NCBI GenBank assembly: GCA_977006965.1
Contig: OZ345365.1
Coordinates: 1,550,001-1,614,000, forward strand
DNA: 64,000 nucleotides
Origin: Phymatolithon calcareum
Taxonomy: Eukaryota; Rhodophyta; Florideophyceae; Hapalidiales
Direction of reading: 5' to 3'
Shown here one piece after another: positions 8,681 through 18,110 of the stretch. Below the pieces are notes generated by a model. It was not told the origin of the DNA, made no database searches, and worked only from the letters and a program-made list of their open reading frames with translations. The stretch's first letter is position 1, and each line of letters opens with the position of its first letter. The translations under genes were made by a program, and so were the position numbers.

Positions 8681-10007
8681 GAGGAAATTCGCTGCATGGA
8701 CCGAAAAAGGTTGCAAAATTCGCTAAATCGGCACCCTTGCAAAAACTACTACTCGTTATGATTTCAGCTAGACAGCCGCTTATCATTACACGTAATTAAG
8801 AGGATTTATTGAGAAGGTACCATGTGTCCCAAATTGAGGAAAGTCGGCACGTTTCTAATCACGTTATACTAGCATCGAGAGTTGTCAGTTATCTTATTCA
8901 GAATTGCATAATGTCACGTCAATGGCTCGTGCCACTTCATTCTCTTCGGTAGGGGTCCATGTGGGTTTCTTCAGGGTTCTGCTGAGTGTACCAATTGCAC
9001 ATGCTCCTTGACTATCCATATCTTCAGTCAGCTTCCTTATTATTACACTACTAATCCGCTACGCAAAGTACTCTGCACCTCGTCGCATTCGACTGCTATG
9101 CTAACTCACAGCGCTCTCGCCCGAACCGTCTGAACTCATGGAGAAGATGGGTGGGTGACCTCCCTGGAGCAAACTTTGACGACGTTCTCAACCTCTTAAT
9201 CGCCCACAACACGTATATTGGCAAGGCAAGTTCCTCACGCCTTGCTGCTACAAGAAGCACCAGGAAAAATCCTCTGAGCGGAGAAGCCGCTTGTGGAGCC
9301 GGAGGTCATCGAAAGTGACATGCTGAAGTTTGTTGTTAGCAGCCAAGTGACACCATTCCCTGTGGTAGTTAACAGCGACTACCGCGCTACATGCACTTGC
9401 CGCCACTTTGAAGAGCACCAGCGGCCATGTATCCACGTCGTCGCTGCACTTTTGAACTGTTCTGGACGCTTGGCGCAGCATCGAGTCGCGTTCGACCCGT
9501 GAAACAAGATCTGGTGTGGGACCCATGGCTATTGATAACGTGGGCCAAGCAACACGAGGGCATCATCATTCGTGTTGCAGTCACTGGTTACCAGCTAGTA
9601 CAAGATGATTTGGTTCCGTTTGACCTTGTCGCTAAGCTGGGCCGCAAGCGCAAGAGGCCCTACTTCCCGTCCGAAGTGAGGTCCCGCCACGGCTCCTCGT
9701 GCGGAAACAACGGTTACTTCTCGCAGAAATGCGCCAAGCCGAACATCCGCAATATTGTTGACGCGAAGCGAAAATACATCGACAAAGCAGCTCAGTCCAT
9801 GATAATTGACCTCACCGCCTGCGATGACGGAGATGCTACTTGCGACGAGGAGCTGAAGCATAGAGTTGCGCATGAAATGAATATTATTTTTTTGATAAGT
9901 TTATTTCTGTGGAGTGTTCTGTGTATCATAACGAGTAGTAGTTATTGCAAGGCGTGCCGATTTAGCGAATTTTGCCACCTTTTTCGGTCCATGCAGCGAA
10001 TTTCCTC
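8681..10007 (+). mobile_element. MULE (Mutator-like) transposon, 1327 bp, with 10-bp TSD
   Basis: Terminal inverted repeats of about 80 bases start GAGGAAATTCGCTGCATGG at 8681, with the reverse complement ending at 10007. They are flanked by identical 10-bp copies of ATTTAAAATC at 8671-8680 and 10008-10017. Cassettes B and C show the uninterrupted site near 51208-51225. Long TIRs, a 10-bp duplication and an internal SWIM finger together identify a Mutator-like element. Most of the transposase is missing, so this copy is non-autonomous. Confidence 0.9.
9245..9880 (+). pseudogene. C-terminal part of a MULE transposase (SWIM finger and zinc knuckle)
   Basis: The frame at 9293-9502 has the SWIM signature CTCRHFEEHQRPCIH (C-x-C-x10-C-x-H), typical of the C-terminal half of MULE transposases. 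It is preceded by a VVVNSDYRA strand. A shifted frame continues to about 9880 with a zinc-knuckle-like stretch (SSCGNNGYFSQKC, histidine replaced by tyrosine) and an acidic tail. The DDE catalytic core is absent between the left TIR and 9245. At least one frameshift separates the two parts. The product cannot be an active transposase. Confidence 0.75.
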
Positions 10008-10090
10008 ATTTAAAATCGGTTTTTCTTACTCTTCTCACAAAAATTGTTTCTAGGACTTTGAACAATGATTTGAACTATGATAAAAACGTA

Positions 10091-10551
10091 CAGTACTCCC
10101 TTGCCAACTGGATATTCACTAACTGGATATCCGCTCCAACTGGATACGACACGGCTCCACCAAGTTGGGACCCAATAAAATTTAATCAAATTTTAGGTTG
10201 AGGTGAATATTCTCCAAGTGGATATTGAAAACGGTCAGTCACGGCGCAGAAACCTATTTAACAATTAAATTTTTGAAGGAGCAGCTAAAGGCTGTTGCGC
10301 TTGCCAAGGCTCTTCTGGAGGACAAATTTGAGGTTGATTCTTCTGTAACTCGGGCGCTTGCGAACGCTCAAAGGCACCTACATGTGGAGATAGCTCAAGC
10401 ACAGAGGCAGACCAAAATTTCCAGTTTTTTTAATAAACTTTAAGGTTTCCGATATGATATCAACTTATGATTCATCTCGGTAACTGAATAACCTCCACAA
10501 CTTGTTATGGACCCTGTCTCCCGACAGTATCCACTTAGCGAGGGCTGACTG
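10091..10551 (+). mobile_element. pogo/Tigger-like Tc1-mariner element, 461 bp, internally deleted, TA TSD
   Basis: The ends are CAGTACTCCCTTGCCAACTG and, on the opposite strand, CAGTCAGCCCTCGCTAAGTG, each bounded by TA (10089-10090 and 10552-10553). Cassettes B and C have the single TA in AAAACGTATGCGCACC. A frame at about 10225-10443 ends QRQTKISSFFNKL, like the tail of pogo/Tigger transposases (terminal SFF motif). The element is therefore a deletion derivative that kept the transposase 3' end. Confidence 0.85.
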
Positions 10552-10860
10552 TATGCGCACCGTGGGAAGGTTTCCATGAAATTCCCAAACGAGAAGGCAT
10601 TACAGTAGTGTCTATTGTACGGCAACCGACCGGTACCTACAAAGACGCTAGAAATATGAAACTTTTGTCCTCAATTGAGGACCTTCCGTACAATAGACAC
10701 TACAGTAGATGACCTTTTTCTCTTCTGCAAAATCATCATCGAGAATATGCAGAATGAAGAGGAAGAGGAGACGAATCGAAAACCTTTAGCCAGAGGTACA
10801 GTGTCAAAAACAATCGACTACATAATATGGTCTCAGATAGAATACCAAACAAAGAGGAAG
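10552..10860 (+). pseudogene. Cassette plus-strand exon, copy A, disrupted
   Basis: Outside the MITE, the frame YAHRGKVSM-FPNEKA / DDLFLFCKIIIENMQ aligns to YAHHGKVSM-FPNEKA / DDLLLFSKTIVESMQ of copies B and C. Differences are mostly conservative, which is evidence that this frame was translated. Here the pogo-like element sits just before it and the MITE splits it. Confidence 0.55.
10603..10705. mobile_element. 103-bp MITE with TA TSD
   Basis: Perfect 20-base terminal inverted repeats (CAGTAGTGTCTATTGTACGG), with TA at 10601-10602 and 10706-10707. It is inserted between GAGAAGGCA and GATGACC of the conserved cassette exon, and copies B and C give the empty site. Its ends are related to the degenerate element at 36717-38657. 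Confidence 0.92.
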
Positions 10861-11723
10861 AGTCGCTCTATCGTGGGTAGCACTTGAGGAAGGTTTGCCG
10901 TATACAGTATTTGTATGACTGTGGGGCGTTTATAATACAGTCAATCCTCCATAACTGGATCTTCATATTGAGAGTATCGCTGGTTTTCAGAATACAAGAG
11001 GCCTCCACGAATACGGTGTCAGGTCAAATTTATCCAAATGTACGATTCTCAGAATATTCGATATATGGATAAGGTCAATGCCTGAGCCACGGTGCATGCA
11101 TGAAATTTGTAAACTTTTTGAGTCTGCTTTCACGGAGCATGTTCAACACGTGGGCGCTTTGCCAAGCCGCGAACAAGGTTGCTCAATTTCTAACATTGGT
11201 TTCTGGGACGAGCACCCAGCACATCCGTCAAAGAAGCGCATATGGCCTCCAAATTGCACGGGGCATATGAAAGCCATGTCTCCTGTATTTCCGACTTTCG
11301 GCCGTACAAGTATCATTTGAGCAATCATACAAATTCGAATCCGGAATATCCTTGGTATATGGATATCAGACCTTTCCACATTGGACATCCAGTTATCAAC
11401 GATTGACTGTAAACTCGTCAAAAAAAATGAAACGCTCGAGCGTTTCATGGAGGCACAGCTATTGGTGTTCATGTGCAATCGTACTCTTGTCCAATCGATT
11501 GTCTTATCAGCTCCATGGTTGCAATTTTGATGAGCTACGTATTCGGTCTACTGTACACAGTTCGCAGTTCTCGATCTTCTCACAGCGTTTTGCTTTCGGA
11601 CGTGCTTGTGGCAAACATACGAAAAAAGCGTCGTTGTCACATGTTTTGCCTATGTGTTGCTTTGCAATTGAATTCTTCAATGTGATGTGCACTATGTTAT
11701 ACAGTAGAATGCAAAGTACAGCA

Positions 11724-12142
11724 TAGGGATGGCCCTCCCGAAAGGGCCCCTCCCCGAAATGGGCCCTTTTTTACCTCAAAGAGCGGATTTTGCCCTCTCC
11801 CTCGCGCCAAGTAGAGGGCCCCTTTCGGGCTTATGATATTCTTACGACAACGAAGTGCTTATGATATTAGAATATGGACAGAATTGTACAGTATACAGAA
11901 ACGTGGACGCAGCATTAGCTTCATGGCATGAGGGCTACGGATTCAGGACGAGAAATCAACCTGCCAGTGCTTCTGACGTATGATACTGATGTCTGATGAA
12001 ACAATCCTCCCCAGTTTCGGGCTTTTCGGGGCCCGAAATCAGGTCTGTAATGAGGGTCAAAGAGGGCCCCTCCCCTCTAGAGGGCCACTGATAGAGGGCA
12101 AGTACGGCCCTCCGGACCAATGTTTCGGGAGAGCCATCCCTA
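11724..12142. mobile_element. hAT-type MITE, 419 bp
   Basis: The ends are TAGGGATGGCCCTCCCGAAA and, inverted, TAGGGATGGCTCTCCCGAAA. The interior is rich in GGGCCC-type motifs. The TAGGGATG start is typical of hAT ends. No convincing 8-bp duplication is visible. It lies just beyond the cassette A end, and the sequence after it (CATCACAATCTTCTGCACCG) is found inverted and uninterrupted at 19988-20012. Confidence 0.7.
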
Positions 12143-13134
12143 CATCACAATCTTCTGCACCGAATATTTGCTTGTATTTGGGGGGTTTCTGCCGCGTCAC
12201 GCAAAATGATCCGTTTTCGAGGCCTAAATTTCCGAAGAATGTCGAGGGCGTCTCTCCAATGATGTTGTGGGGCAGGTGATGAAGAAGGATAAAAGAACCT
12301 AACGGTCACAATTGCATCCAAGGTGAAATAAAAATACCAGTGCATTTAAGATCTTCCAATCAAATCGCTTCTTTTATGCAGGAAAGACAGCTGTCCATGT
12401 TCTTGCAATCGAGATCGGAGGTGCTCCAATTGAATCTCTGGACTTGTGACAAAAAGCAACCTGTGCCTGGAAGGCACATTGCATGCTGGCCAACCTGTCC
12501 TGGTATCTGTAAAGTCAGCACTGCAACTCACAAGCGAAACAACGATGTTTCTTCCAGTTTAATTGCACAAGCCGAGTATTGGGGTCACATGCGGGAATAT
12601 TGAGAGCCGGAGCTACTTTCCCAGATAGGAGGTAGATTATTCTCTCTTGTATCAATAGAAAGAAGCCAGAGAGGAAAAATTTAAAAAGAAGCACTGAGCA
12701 AATATTTTCCACGGGATTGTGCCATATCGTACTACAAAAAACCTTCGAAGAGTTGCTCCGATGATTTTCGAGAAGTATACCGACTGTAGAATAATAAAAC
12801 TTTTTCTCAATCAAAAATGAAGCTTTCACGTTCGCAAGAGAAAGAAGTGAGAAAAGTCGCGACTCCGTCTTCGATTGCAAACGAGCGAGACAGTTGGCAC
12901 CACCTGTACTACATTCAACTTTAAAACCCTTACTCAGACCATAATCAAAACACTGAATATACTAGATTTCTGTTGGGTTTCCTTCGAACAAATAACAGAA
13001 AATAGGGTTTTTTCTGATCACGTCATTACCCCAGCGGAGAGCATTGACTGGTGCTTACAATTTCACGTCATATCATTTGCTTGAGAACTTAAACCACCCC
13101 CCCCCCACACATCGTCTCATTCGGTCAGCTAACA
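12143..13134. other. Non-coding leader region of the second transposon
   Basis: The first 45 bases match the minus strand near 19970-20012. The rest shows only short unsupported frames and a C10 run at 13098-13107. No terminal repeat was identified by eye. Confidence 0.4.
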
Positions 13135-16100
13135 ATGGTGTTCGAGGAGCAATGCACAAAATGTGGTCGCATTTCGCGGCGTGCCATAGATGCGTCAAGG
13201 CACAGGGCAAAATGTGGCGTACACCCAACTTGTATCGCGAGCACGGCGGAGGCCAGGAATTCTGCACACTTGCAAGATTTTGCACTGCGCGAGGCACCGG
13301 CATCTGGTATGGACGCTTTTCAGGGAACTCCGAGCACGGGTGATGTCGACGTCGACGAAAACTCGTCGCTTTCAGAAGAAGATCACCACGAAGCAGAGGA
13401 GCAGGATGTTGCGGACGATGATGATGCAGATTTGTTGCTGGGCATAAGTGACAATACAGATATATCCGCTGTTACTGATACTGGAGGACGCAGTGCCATC
13501 GATCTTCAACCTGTATCTTACTTGCAGTATAAGGCCGATGTATACATCTGCACTTCCGGAATACAAAGACAAGGCCTCTCGGTTTTGGAGACTGGAAAAT
13601 ACCTAAACTCGCTTGACCCGAAAGGGGAGGTATGTTTTCTATGGCGTTCAGGGAAAATGTTTTGGACCGATCATGCGCACAGACAAAAACTTGCATTGGA
13701 GGAGTTCGGAAAATGGGAGTCCTATGTTGTAAAAACAGAACGGGCGGACATTGGCGATTACACTGCTTATGTTAGGAATCTACCAAAAACAATTTTGGGT
13801 ATTATCCGGAACTCAAAAAGCTTGACAATCGACGGAAGAAAGGTACAGAATTGGACCGAACACCTTAACCTGAAGCCTTGCATGAAATTTGACACCAACG
13901 GCAGGCGAATTGTCACAGATTTCCATTCAGGTGATGATCTACTGTATCTGCACGAGATCATGACTAGCACAGGGGTGCTTCAGGAGAAGACTTTAGTACC
14001 AGTGCAGCTGTTTGTAGACAAAGCAAACGTCACGCGCTGGAACAAACGGCTAATGTACCCGGTGATCATGTATCTACTGGGCTTTTCAAGGAAAGTGAAG
14101 GGGAAGCTGGCAGTCAATGTGGGTTTCATTCCAATTGTTCGGAAAAATTCAATAGCGGGAAGAAGGCTGTCTAAAGATATTGTGCGATCCACACGAAGAA
14201 TAGTTACACAATCCACGTTGGTACGTTTACTATCGCCCTTGAATGAAAAGGTGGCCTTGAAAGTTCTATTTCCAGACGGTGTGGAGCGTGAAATCAAGCC
14301 CATTTTGTTGTCAATTGTGGCGGATATGCCAGAAGTTGCACTACTTACTTCATGCCGGATGAGCGACAACACAGCTCATCCTTGTGGACGGTGCTTCATC
14401 TCTTTAGCCGGAATGAACCTGGTGGACACTAGAACTCAGCTGCTGAAAACAACCACACTCATGAAGTCTATTTATGCATCTGTAGCGAGCATGGGCACAA
14501 AGACTGAGAAAGAGCAATACTTGAAGGAGAAAAGCTTGCATCTGCCGGCATCGGTTCTAATGGATCGATTCGAATGTTGTCTAGGCTCCTCTGAAATGCG
14601 AAACCAAGTTGTGTCTCGCATGTCAGCAGCAACTGCGAGTACCGTTCCAAATCCCGCTGACTTGCTTTGTGATATTGGTCGGAAAACATGCTCTCTAGTT
14701 CACGCAAGGCCTTTCAGCTTTCACTCATTCTGGAAATTCGAGTCTATGCATAACTTCGACATTGGATATACAAAGGATATTTTGCAATCCATTGGCACTT
14801 TCTTTGCAGTCTGTTTGAAAGGGGATGCTTCAAGTGCGATATTGGATAAGGCAAACCATCATCAAGTGTGCCTACCTAGGCGATCTCAAACAGGTACATA
14901 TCGTCTCCCCAAAGCAGGTGCCATTTTGGCCCCTGGACACGCCAACGTTACTGCCCAAAATTTATACTCCTCACTTGCGGTGTTGCCGTTTCTTTTAAAA
15001 GGTTCCGAAAAGGGTATCGGTGGGGCTGCAAAGATCATGCACTACATGTTGGACCTGGTTTTATCTTACATACATCTGCATCACTTCGTACGGCGGATAA
15101 ATACGCTTCCCTGGCATGTTTATAGTACAGTGCACGGAGAGATTTCTGTTTTGAATACTAAGTTCTATCAGAGCTACGAAAACTCTATTGGAAGGGCAAA
15201 AGGGCGAGCCATGGGTTCGGGACTGGCACCCATTGGCCGGCCACTCGCCACGCCGAAGGTGCATCAACTGTACTGCCATTTAGCGTTCGACATAATGGCC
15301 GGGGGAAATGTTCAAAACTTCGACGCGCAACTAGGGGAGTCTCATCATGTAGGCACACGTGCCCATTACAATCGATCCACTAAGACTGGGGGCGCTGAGG
15401 AGCAAGTTGCAAGACGAGCGACCACGCGTGAGCTCGGCGTGCTACAGCGCATGTATCCATGCAACGAGCCAAAGGAGCTCTCTGCCAATGAAGGTGCTGT
15501 TCGTGTAGTCGGACTAGAAAGCAATGGCGAGGAGCCGACAAAAAAGAAGCGAAAGCGATCTCTCACAAAGCTTACATCTTCTCTAATTGACGGAGAGAGC
15601 GTTTTAAATATTGTTCGTGGACTGCGGGGCGGCCTTGAAAGCCGTGATGTGCCCGTGTTTAGAATGGATTTTGACTCCGTCAGAGTTGTACAGACAGTGG
15701 AAATTAAGGCACGTTATCCATGGTTGCAAAATCATGGAGTGAACGGAAAATCTGTTAAAACAGTTCGTGGTCTGAAACAACTCGTAAGGGCAGCATCAGC
15801 ATTCTATAATGAGGAACCGCAGTACGACTTTTTGCAATATGTGTCGGGAAGTGCGAAGATTTTTGGACAAGTAAGGCTGCTTTTTGAGCAGCCTTACGAG
15901 GACAAGATTGCAGATCATGGCCCATTCTTGGCGCTAGTGAGAACCCTGAAGGCTGCAGAGGGGAGAATATTGGAAAATGGCGTGGAAGAAGACGAAGAAT
16001 GGGGGATACGAAACACTAATCTTCTCGAAAGTGCAGGGTGTACATATTTACAATGGGACATTGATGACCGTACTGAGAGCTACCGGCGCGCTGTCATTAA

Positions 16101-16422
16101 CGTTAAGAGTATTTTGTGTCCTGTGTCGATTGTTCCAGACTTTCAGTGTCCCATAATCCCAGAGAAAGGGTCTAAGCTCTGGAATGAGATGACAGCTGTA
16201 TCTATTGAAAAGGATCGTCGCCGTTTTGAAAGAGAAGAGCGAGCAAGAAACTTGATGATCGATCGTGGGAGAAAAAACAACTTAAATTTCGACGATACGT
16301 CGATAGCAGAAACTAAACCGGTGCTATTGGCATTGGATGGGCCAAGTGAGCTTCCACACCCTAAGGAAGAACGATTTTTTTACAACCCGTTTATGCCGTG
16401 GACTAGTCCGGAGAACAAATAA
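13135..16422 (+). CDS. Second Plavaka/TNP2-like transposase, 1095 residues
   Basis: Intact frame with ATG in a good context (AACAATGG). Residues about 5-30 form a C2HC finger (CTKC, then H-x3-C). Residues 75-110 are acidic. The core shows LFVDKANVTRW near 291, then ADMPEVALLTSCRMSD with the zinc-ribbon pair CGRC near 396-418. MHNFDIG lies near 537 and TPKVHQLYCHLAFDIMAGG with LGESHHVGTRAHYNRSTKTG near 706-748. The latter is the family's late H/E block, where Plavaka proteins read K-x-H ... E-x-x-H ... TN. A nuclear-localisation-like KKKRKRS lies near 803. The protein shares motif order but little direct identity with the transposase at 1887-4811, so the two represent separate lineages. A convergent coiled-coil gene follows at 17572-16545. 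Confidence 0.72.
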   Translation: MVFEEQCTKCGRISRRAIDASRHRAKCGVHPTCIASTAEARNSAHLQDFALREAPASGMDAFQGTPSTGDVDVDENSSLSEEDHHEAEEQDVADDDDADLLLGISDNTDISAVTDTGGRSAIDLQPVSYLQYKADVYICTSGIQRQGLSVLETGKYLNSLDPKGEVCFLWRSGKMFWTDHAHRQKLALEEFGKWESYVVKTERADIGDYTAYVRNLPKTILGIIRNSKSLTIDGRKVQNWTEHLNLKPCMKFDTNGRRIVTDFHSGDDLLYLHEIMTSTGVLQEKTLVPVQLFVDKANVTRWNKRLMYPVIMYLLGFSRKVKGKLAVNVGFIPIVRKNSIAGRRLSKDIVRSTRRIVTQSTLVRLLSPLNEKVALKVLFPDGVEREIKPILLSIVADMPEVALLTSCRMSDNTAHPCGRCFISLAGMNLVDTRTQLLKTTTLMKSIYASVASMGTKTEKEQYLKEKSLHLPASVLMDRFECCLGSSEMRNQVVSRMSAATASTVPNPADLLCDIGRKTCSLVHARPFSFHSFWKFESMHNFDIGYTKDILQSIGTFFAVCLKGDASSAILDKANHHQVCLPRRSQTGTYRLPKAGAILAPGHANVTAQNLYSSLAVLPFLLKGSEKGIGGAAKIMHYMLDLVLSYIHLHHFVRRINTLPWHVYSTVHGEISVLNTKFYQSYENSIGRAKGRAMGSGLAPIGRPLATPKVHQLYCHLAFDIMAGGNVQNFDAQLGESHHVGTRAHYNRSTKTGGAEEQVARRATTRELGVLQRMYPCNEPKELSANEGAVRVVGLESNGEEPTKKKRKRSLTKLTSSLIDGESVLNIVRGLRGGLESRDVPVFRMDFDSVRVVQTVEIKARYPWLQNHGVNGKSVKTVRGLKQLVRAASAFYNEEPQYDFLQYVSGSAKIFGQVRLLFEQPYEDKIADHGPFLALVRTLKAAEGRILENGVEEDEEWGIRNTNLLESAGCTYLQWDIDDRTESYRRAVINVKSILCPVSIVPDFQCPIIPEKGSKLWNEMTAVSIEKDRRRFEREERARNLMIDRGRKNNLNFDDTSIAETKPVLLALDGPSELPHPKEERFFYNPFMPWTSPENK

Positions 16423-16544
16423 AGGGATGACCGCATACGCTCTTCGATGTCCTTTATCGAACGGGCCAGTCTTCGCGAGCAGACTTCAGAGCAAAAAATC
16501 ATTTAATGTCATCAGTTCTAGAAAGAATCGACACTAGCATTACT

Positions 16545-17572
16545 CTACACAAAGTGCCTACCCAAAAGGCGGTCATAGTGAGCAATGAAATTTAAGTCAT
16601 CACCATCAGCATCCAAGATCTCAAACGTACCAGTAGTCCACCCACTAGGAGACTTTGTCCCGGTAGCAGTCAGCTGCTTCCGCAAAGAGGCTGACATCAA
16701 ATCCATCATCTCAATGTGTTCCTCAGGAGTAGCCCTAGCATGTGCAGCAGCGGGGACAAACCGGAACAGAGATGGAGAAACAGACTTCCTCGTAAGAGAT
16801 CTCACGAGTGCCACGCAAGCGAACGCAAGTTGCGCAAGAGAAACTTTGGGCTGCTTGTCTGCAAGTCGAAAAGCCTTGACCACAGCCGCTACAAAACGAG
16901 AACCATCCACTGGGTGCTTTCCATTTCGCCGGAAGTCACCGCCGTCAACCGCAGCGACAGAACCAAACAAATGACCAACCCCGTTCACCCCGCGCTCCAC
17001 AAAAGCCACGAACGCATCCACTACTGCCTTCTTCCGAGCTCCCCTTGCGTTGCTCAATTTCTTGTACACCTCAGCCATGATGAAAGCCTCATTATTTTCG
17101 AAGAAGTGCTCCGCATGGTCCCCGTCGATTGGAACATCGTGTTTCACCGATAAAGAATGGAGGACAACGCCATAGAAATTGTAGAACACATACTCACCAC
17201 TGGGGAAAAGTCAGCGACAGAGCTTTCTGAGGAGTTCATCCGGTCTACAACCAGCAGACCCAAGGCTGTCCCAAGATTGGAGTGCGGTCCAATGACGCAC
17301 GTCGTCGTTGCGTACTTCCAAAGTGTTCGCAACGGACATTCGACATCAGCAACTTGCACTGAAAGGCAATTTGGAAATTTGCACACCATGCTAGCCACTG
17401 TGTTTCCGTGCACGGACGGGCAAACTTTTCTTAGAAGCGCCTCTATTGATTTGCTCCGTGCTGAGAGTTCGCGGTTGTCATCCTTGAGTTGATTTCGATC
17501 TCGTTGGAAAGACGCGAGCTGCTCGGAGAGTTCCATCTCCGAAGTTGTACTGTCTGGGCTAATGAACGACAT
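16545..17572 (-). CDS. Two-exon coiled-coil protein convergent to transposase 2
   Basis: Exon 1 runs 17572-17198 from the ATG of MSFISPD; an upstream in-frame start at 17626 is also possible. It ends at a GTGAGTA donor. An AG at 17110-17109 rejoins the frame in phase, leaving an 89-base intron (17197-17109) and exon 2 at 17108-16545. The predicted 312-residue protein has a coiled coil (about residues 10-42, ELSEQLASFQRDRNQLKDD). This is followed by a globular region with CKFPNCLSVQVADVECPLRTLW and a helical C-terminal half rich in Ala and Val. No family is recognised; a BEN-like or MADF-like DNA-binding role is only a guess. Its position beside the transposase suggests an accessory transposon gene. 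Without splicing, the two halves would be separate frames. Confidence 0.6.
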
Positions 17573-17795
17573 AGTGAATTTGACGAGCGTTGTATGGGCA
17601 GCAGTGATATTTGCAACACAGAACACTTGCTTGTGCGGCGGCGGTGACGCCGGGAAGCATCGTGTGAGCCCGATCCGTATTTGTAGACTTCACGCGAATG
17701 CAAAGGTCGACGCTGGATCCATCGGCGGCAGTACGAGTGTTCAGTACGTGTTTACATCGATGTAAATCAAGTCCATTACGAGCCCTTGTGAATTG

Positions 17796-18110
17796 TCATC
17801 CTTGAAATACCATGATAGAGCCACTAACTGCGGTTTCGGCGATGTTTCCCCTTGCACTATGCGTTTTCCCCCCTTTCTCAAGGAACGTTGAGCTAAGTCT
17901 TCTCGACACGTTCGTCATCAGGTAAACACGTAAGCACTGATTATTCGTGAAAAACGTTTCGAGTGCCCAGTCCGGTGCGGAGAAAATCAAAGACACAACG
18001 AGGAGGTTTGGGTATGGTGTGTCTGCAAAAAGGGATGTCAGTGTTTGTACTATAGCTTCTTGGGGAGCGCTATTTGTAGAACTTGAAGTTGTGCGAACAG
18101 CTGTCCCCAA
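17796..18110 (-). CDS. Possible 104-residue ORF of unknown function
   Basis: The frame starts MGTAVRTTSSSTNSAP and contains SLFADTPYPNLLVVSLIFSAPDWALETFF. No homologous copy lies in this window and no domain is recognised. It might be an upstream exon of the gene at 17572-16545, but no in-phase splice pair was found. It could also be a chance frame. Confidence 0.25.
   Translation of the reverse strand: MGTAVRTTSSSTNSAPQEAIVQTLTSLFADTPYPNLLVVSLIFSAPDWALETFFTNNQCLRVYLMTNVSRRLSSTFLEKGGKTHSARGNIAETAVSGSIMVFQG

Larger units (their letters stand above)
6590..11716 (+). repeat. Cassette copy A (multi-gene repeat, with three nested insertions)
   Basis: The segment aligns in order with copy B (about 49450-51810) and copy C (minus strand, about 59745-63360). 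It starts around GCGTTTCATATAAACCGATG and ends with TATACAGTAGAATGCAAA. It holds a secreted-protein gene, a minus-strand frame, a LINE 3'-tail-like stretch and a conserved plus-strand exon. Copies B and C lack the MULE at 8681-10007, the pogo-like element at 10091-10551 and the MITE at 10603-10705, so they serve as empty sites. Copy A is clearly older than the B/C pair. Confidence 0.8.

Noticed and set aside
13098-13107. C10 run before transposase 2 as a regulatory element
   Set aside because: Simple homopolymer with no supporting structure.
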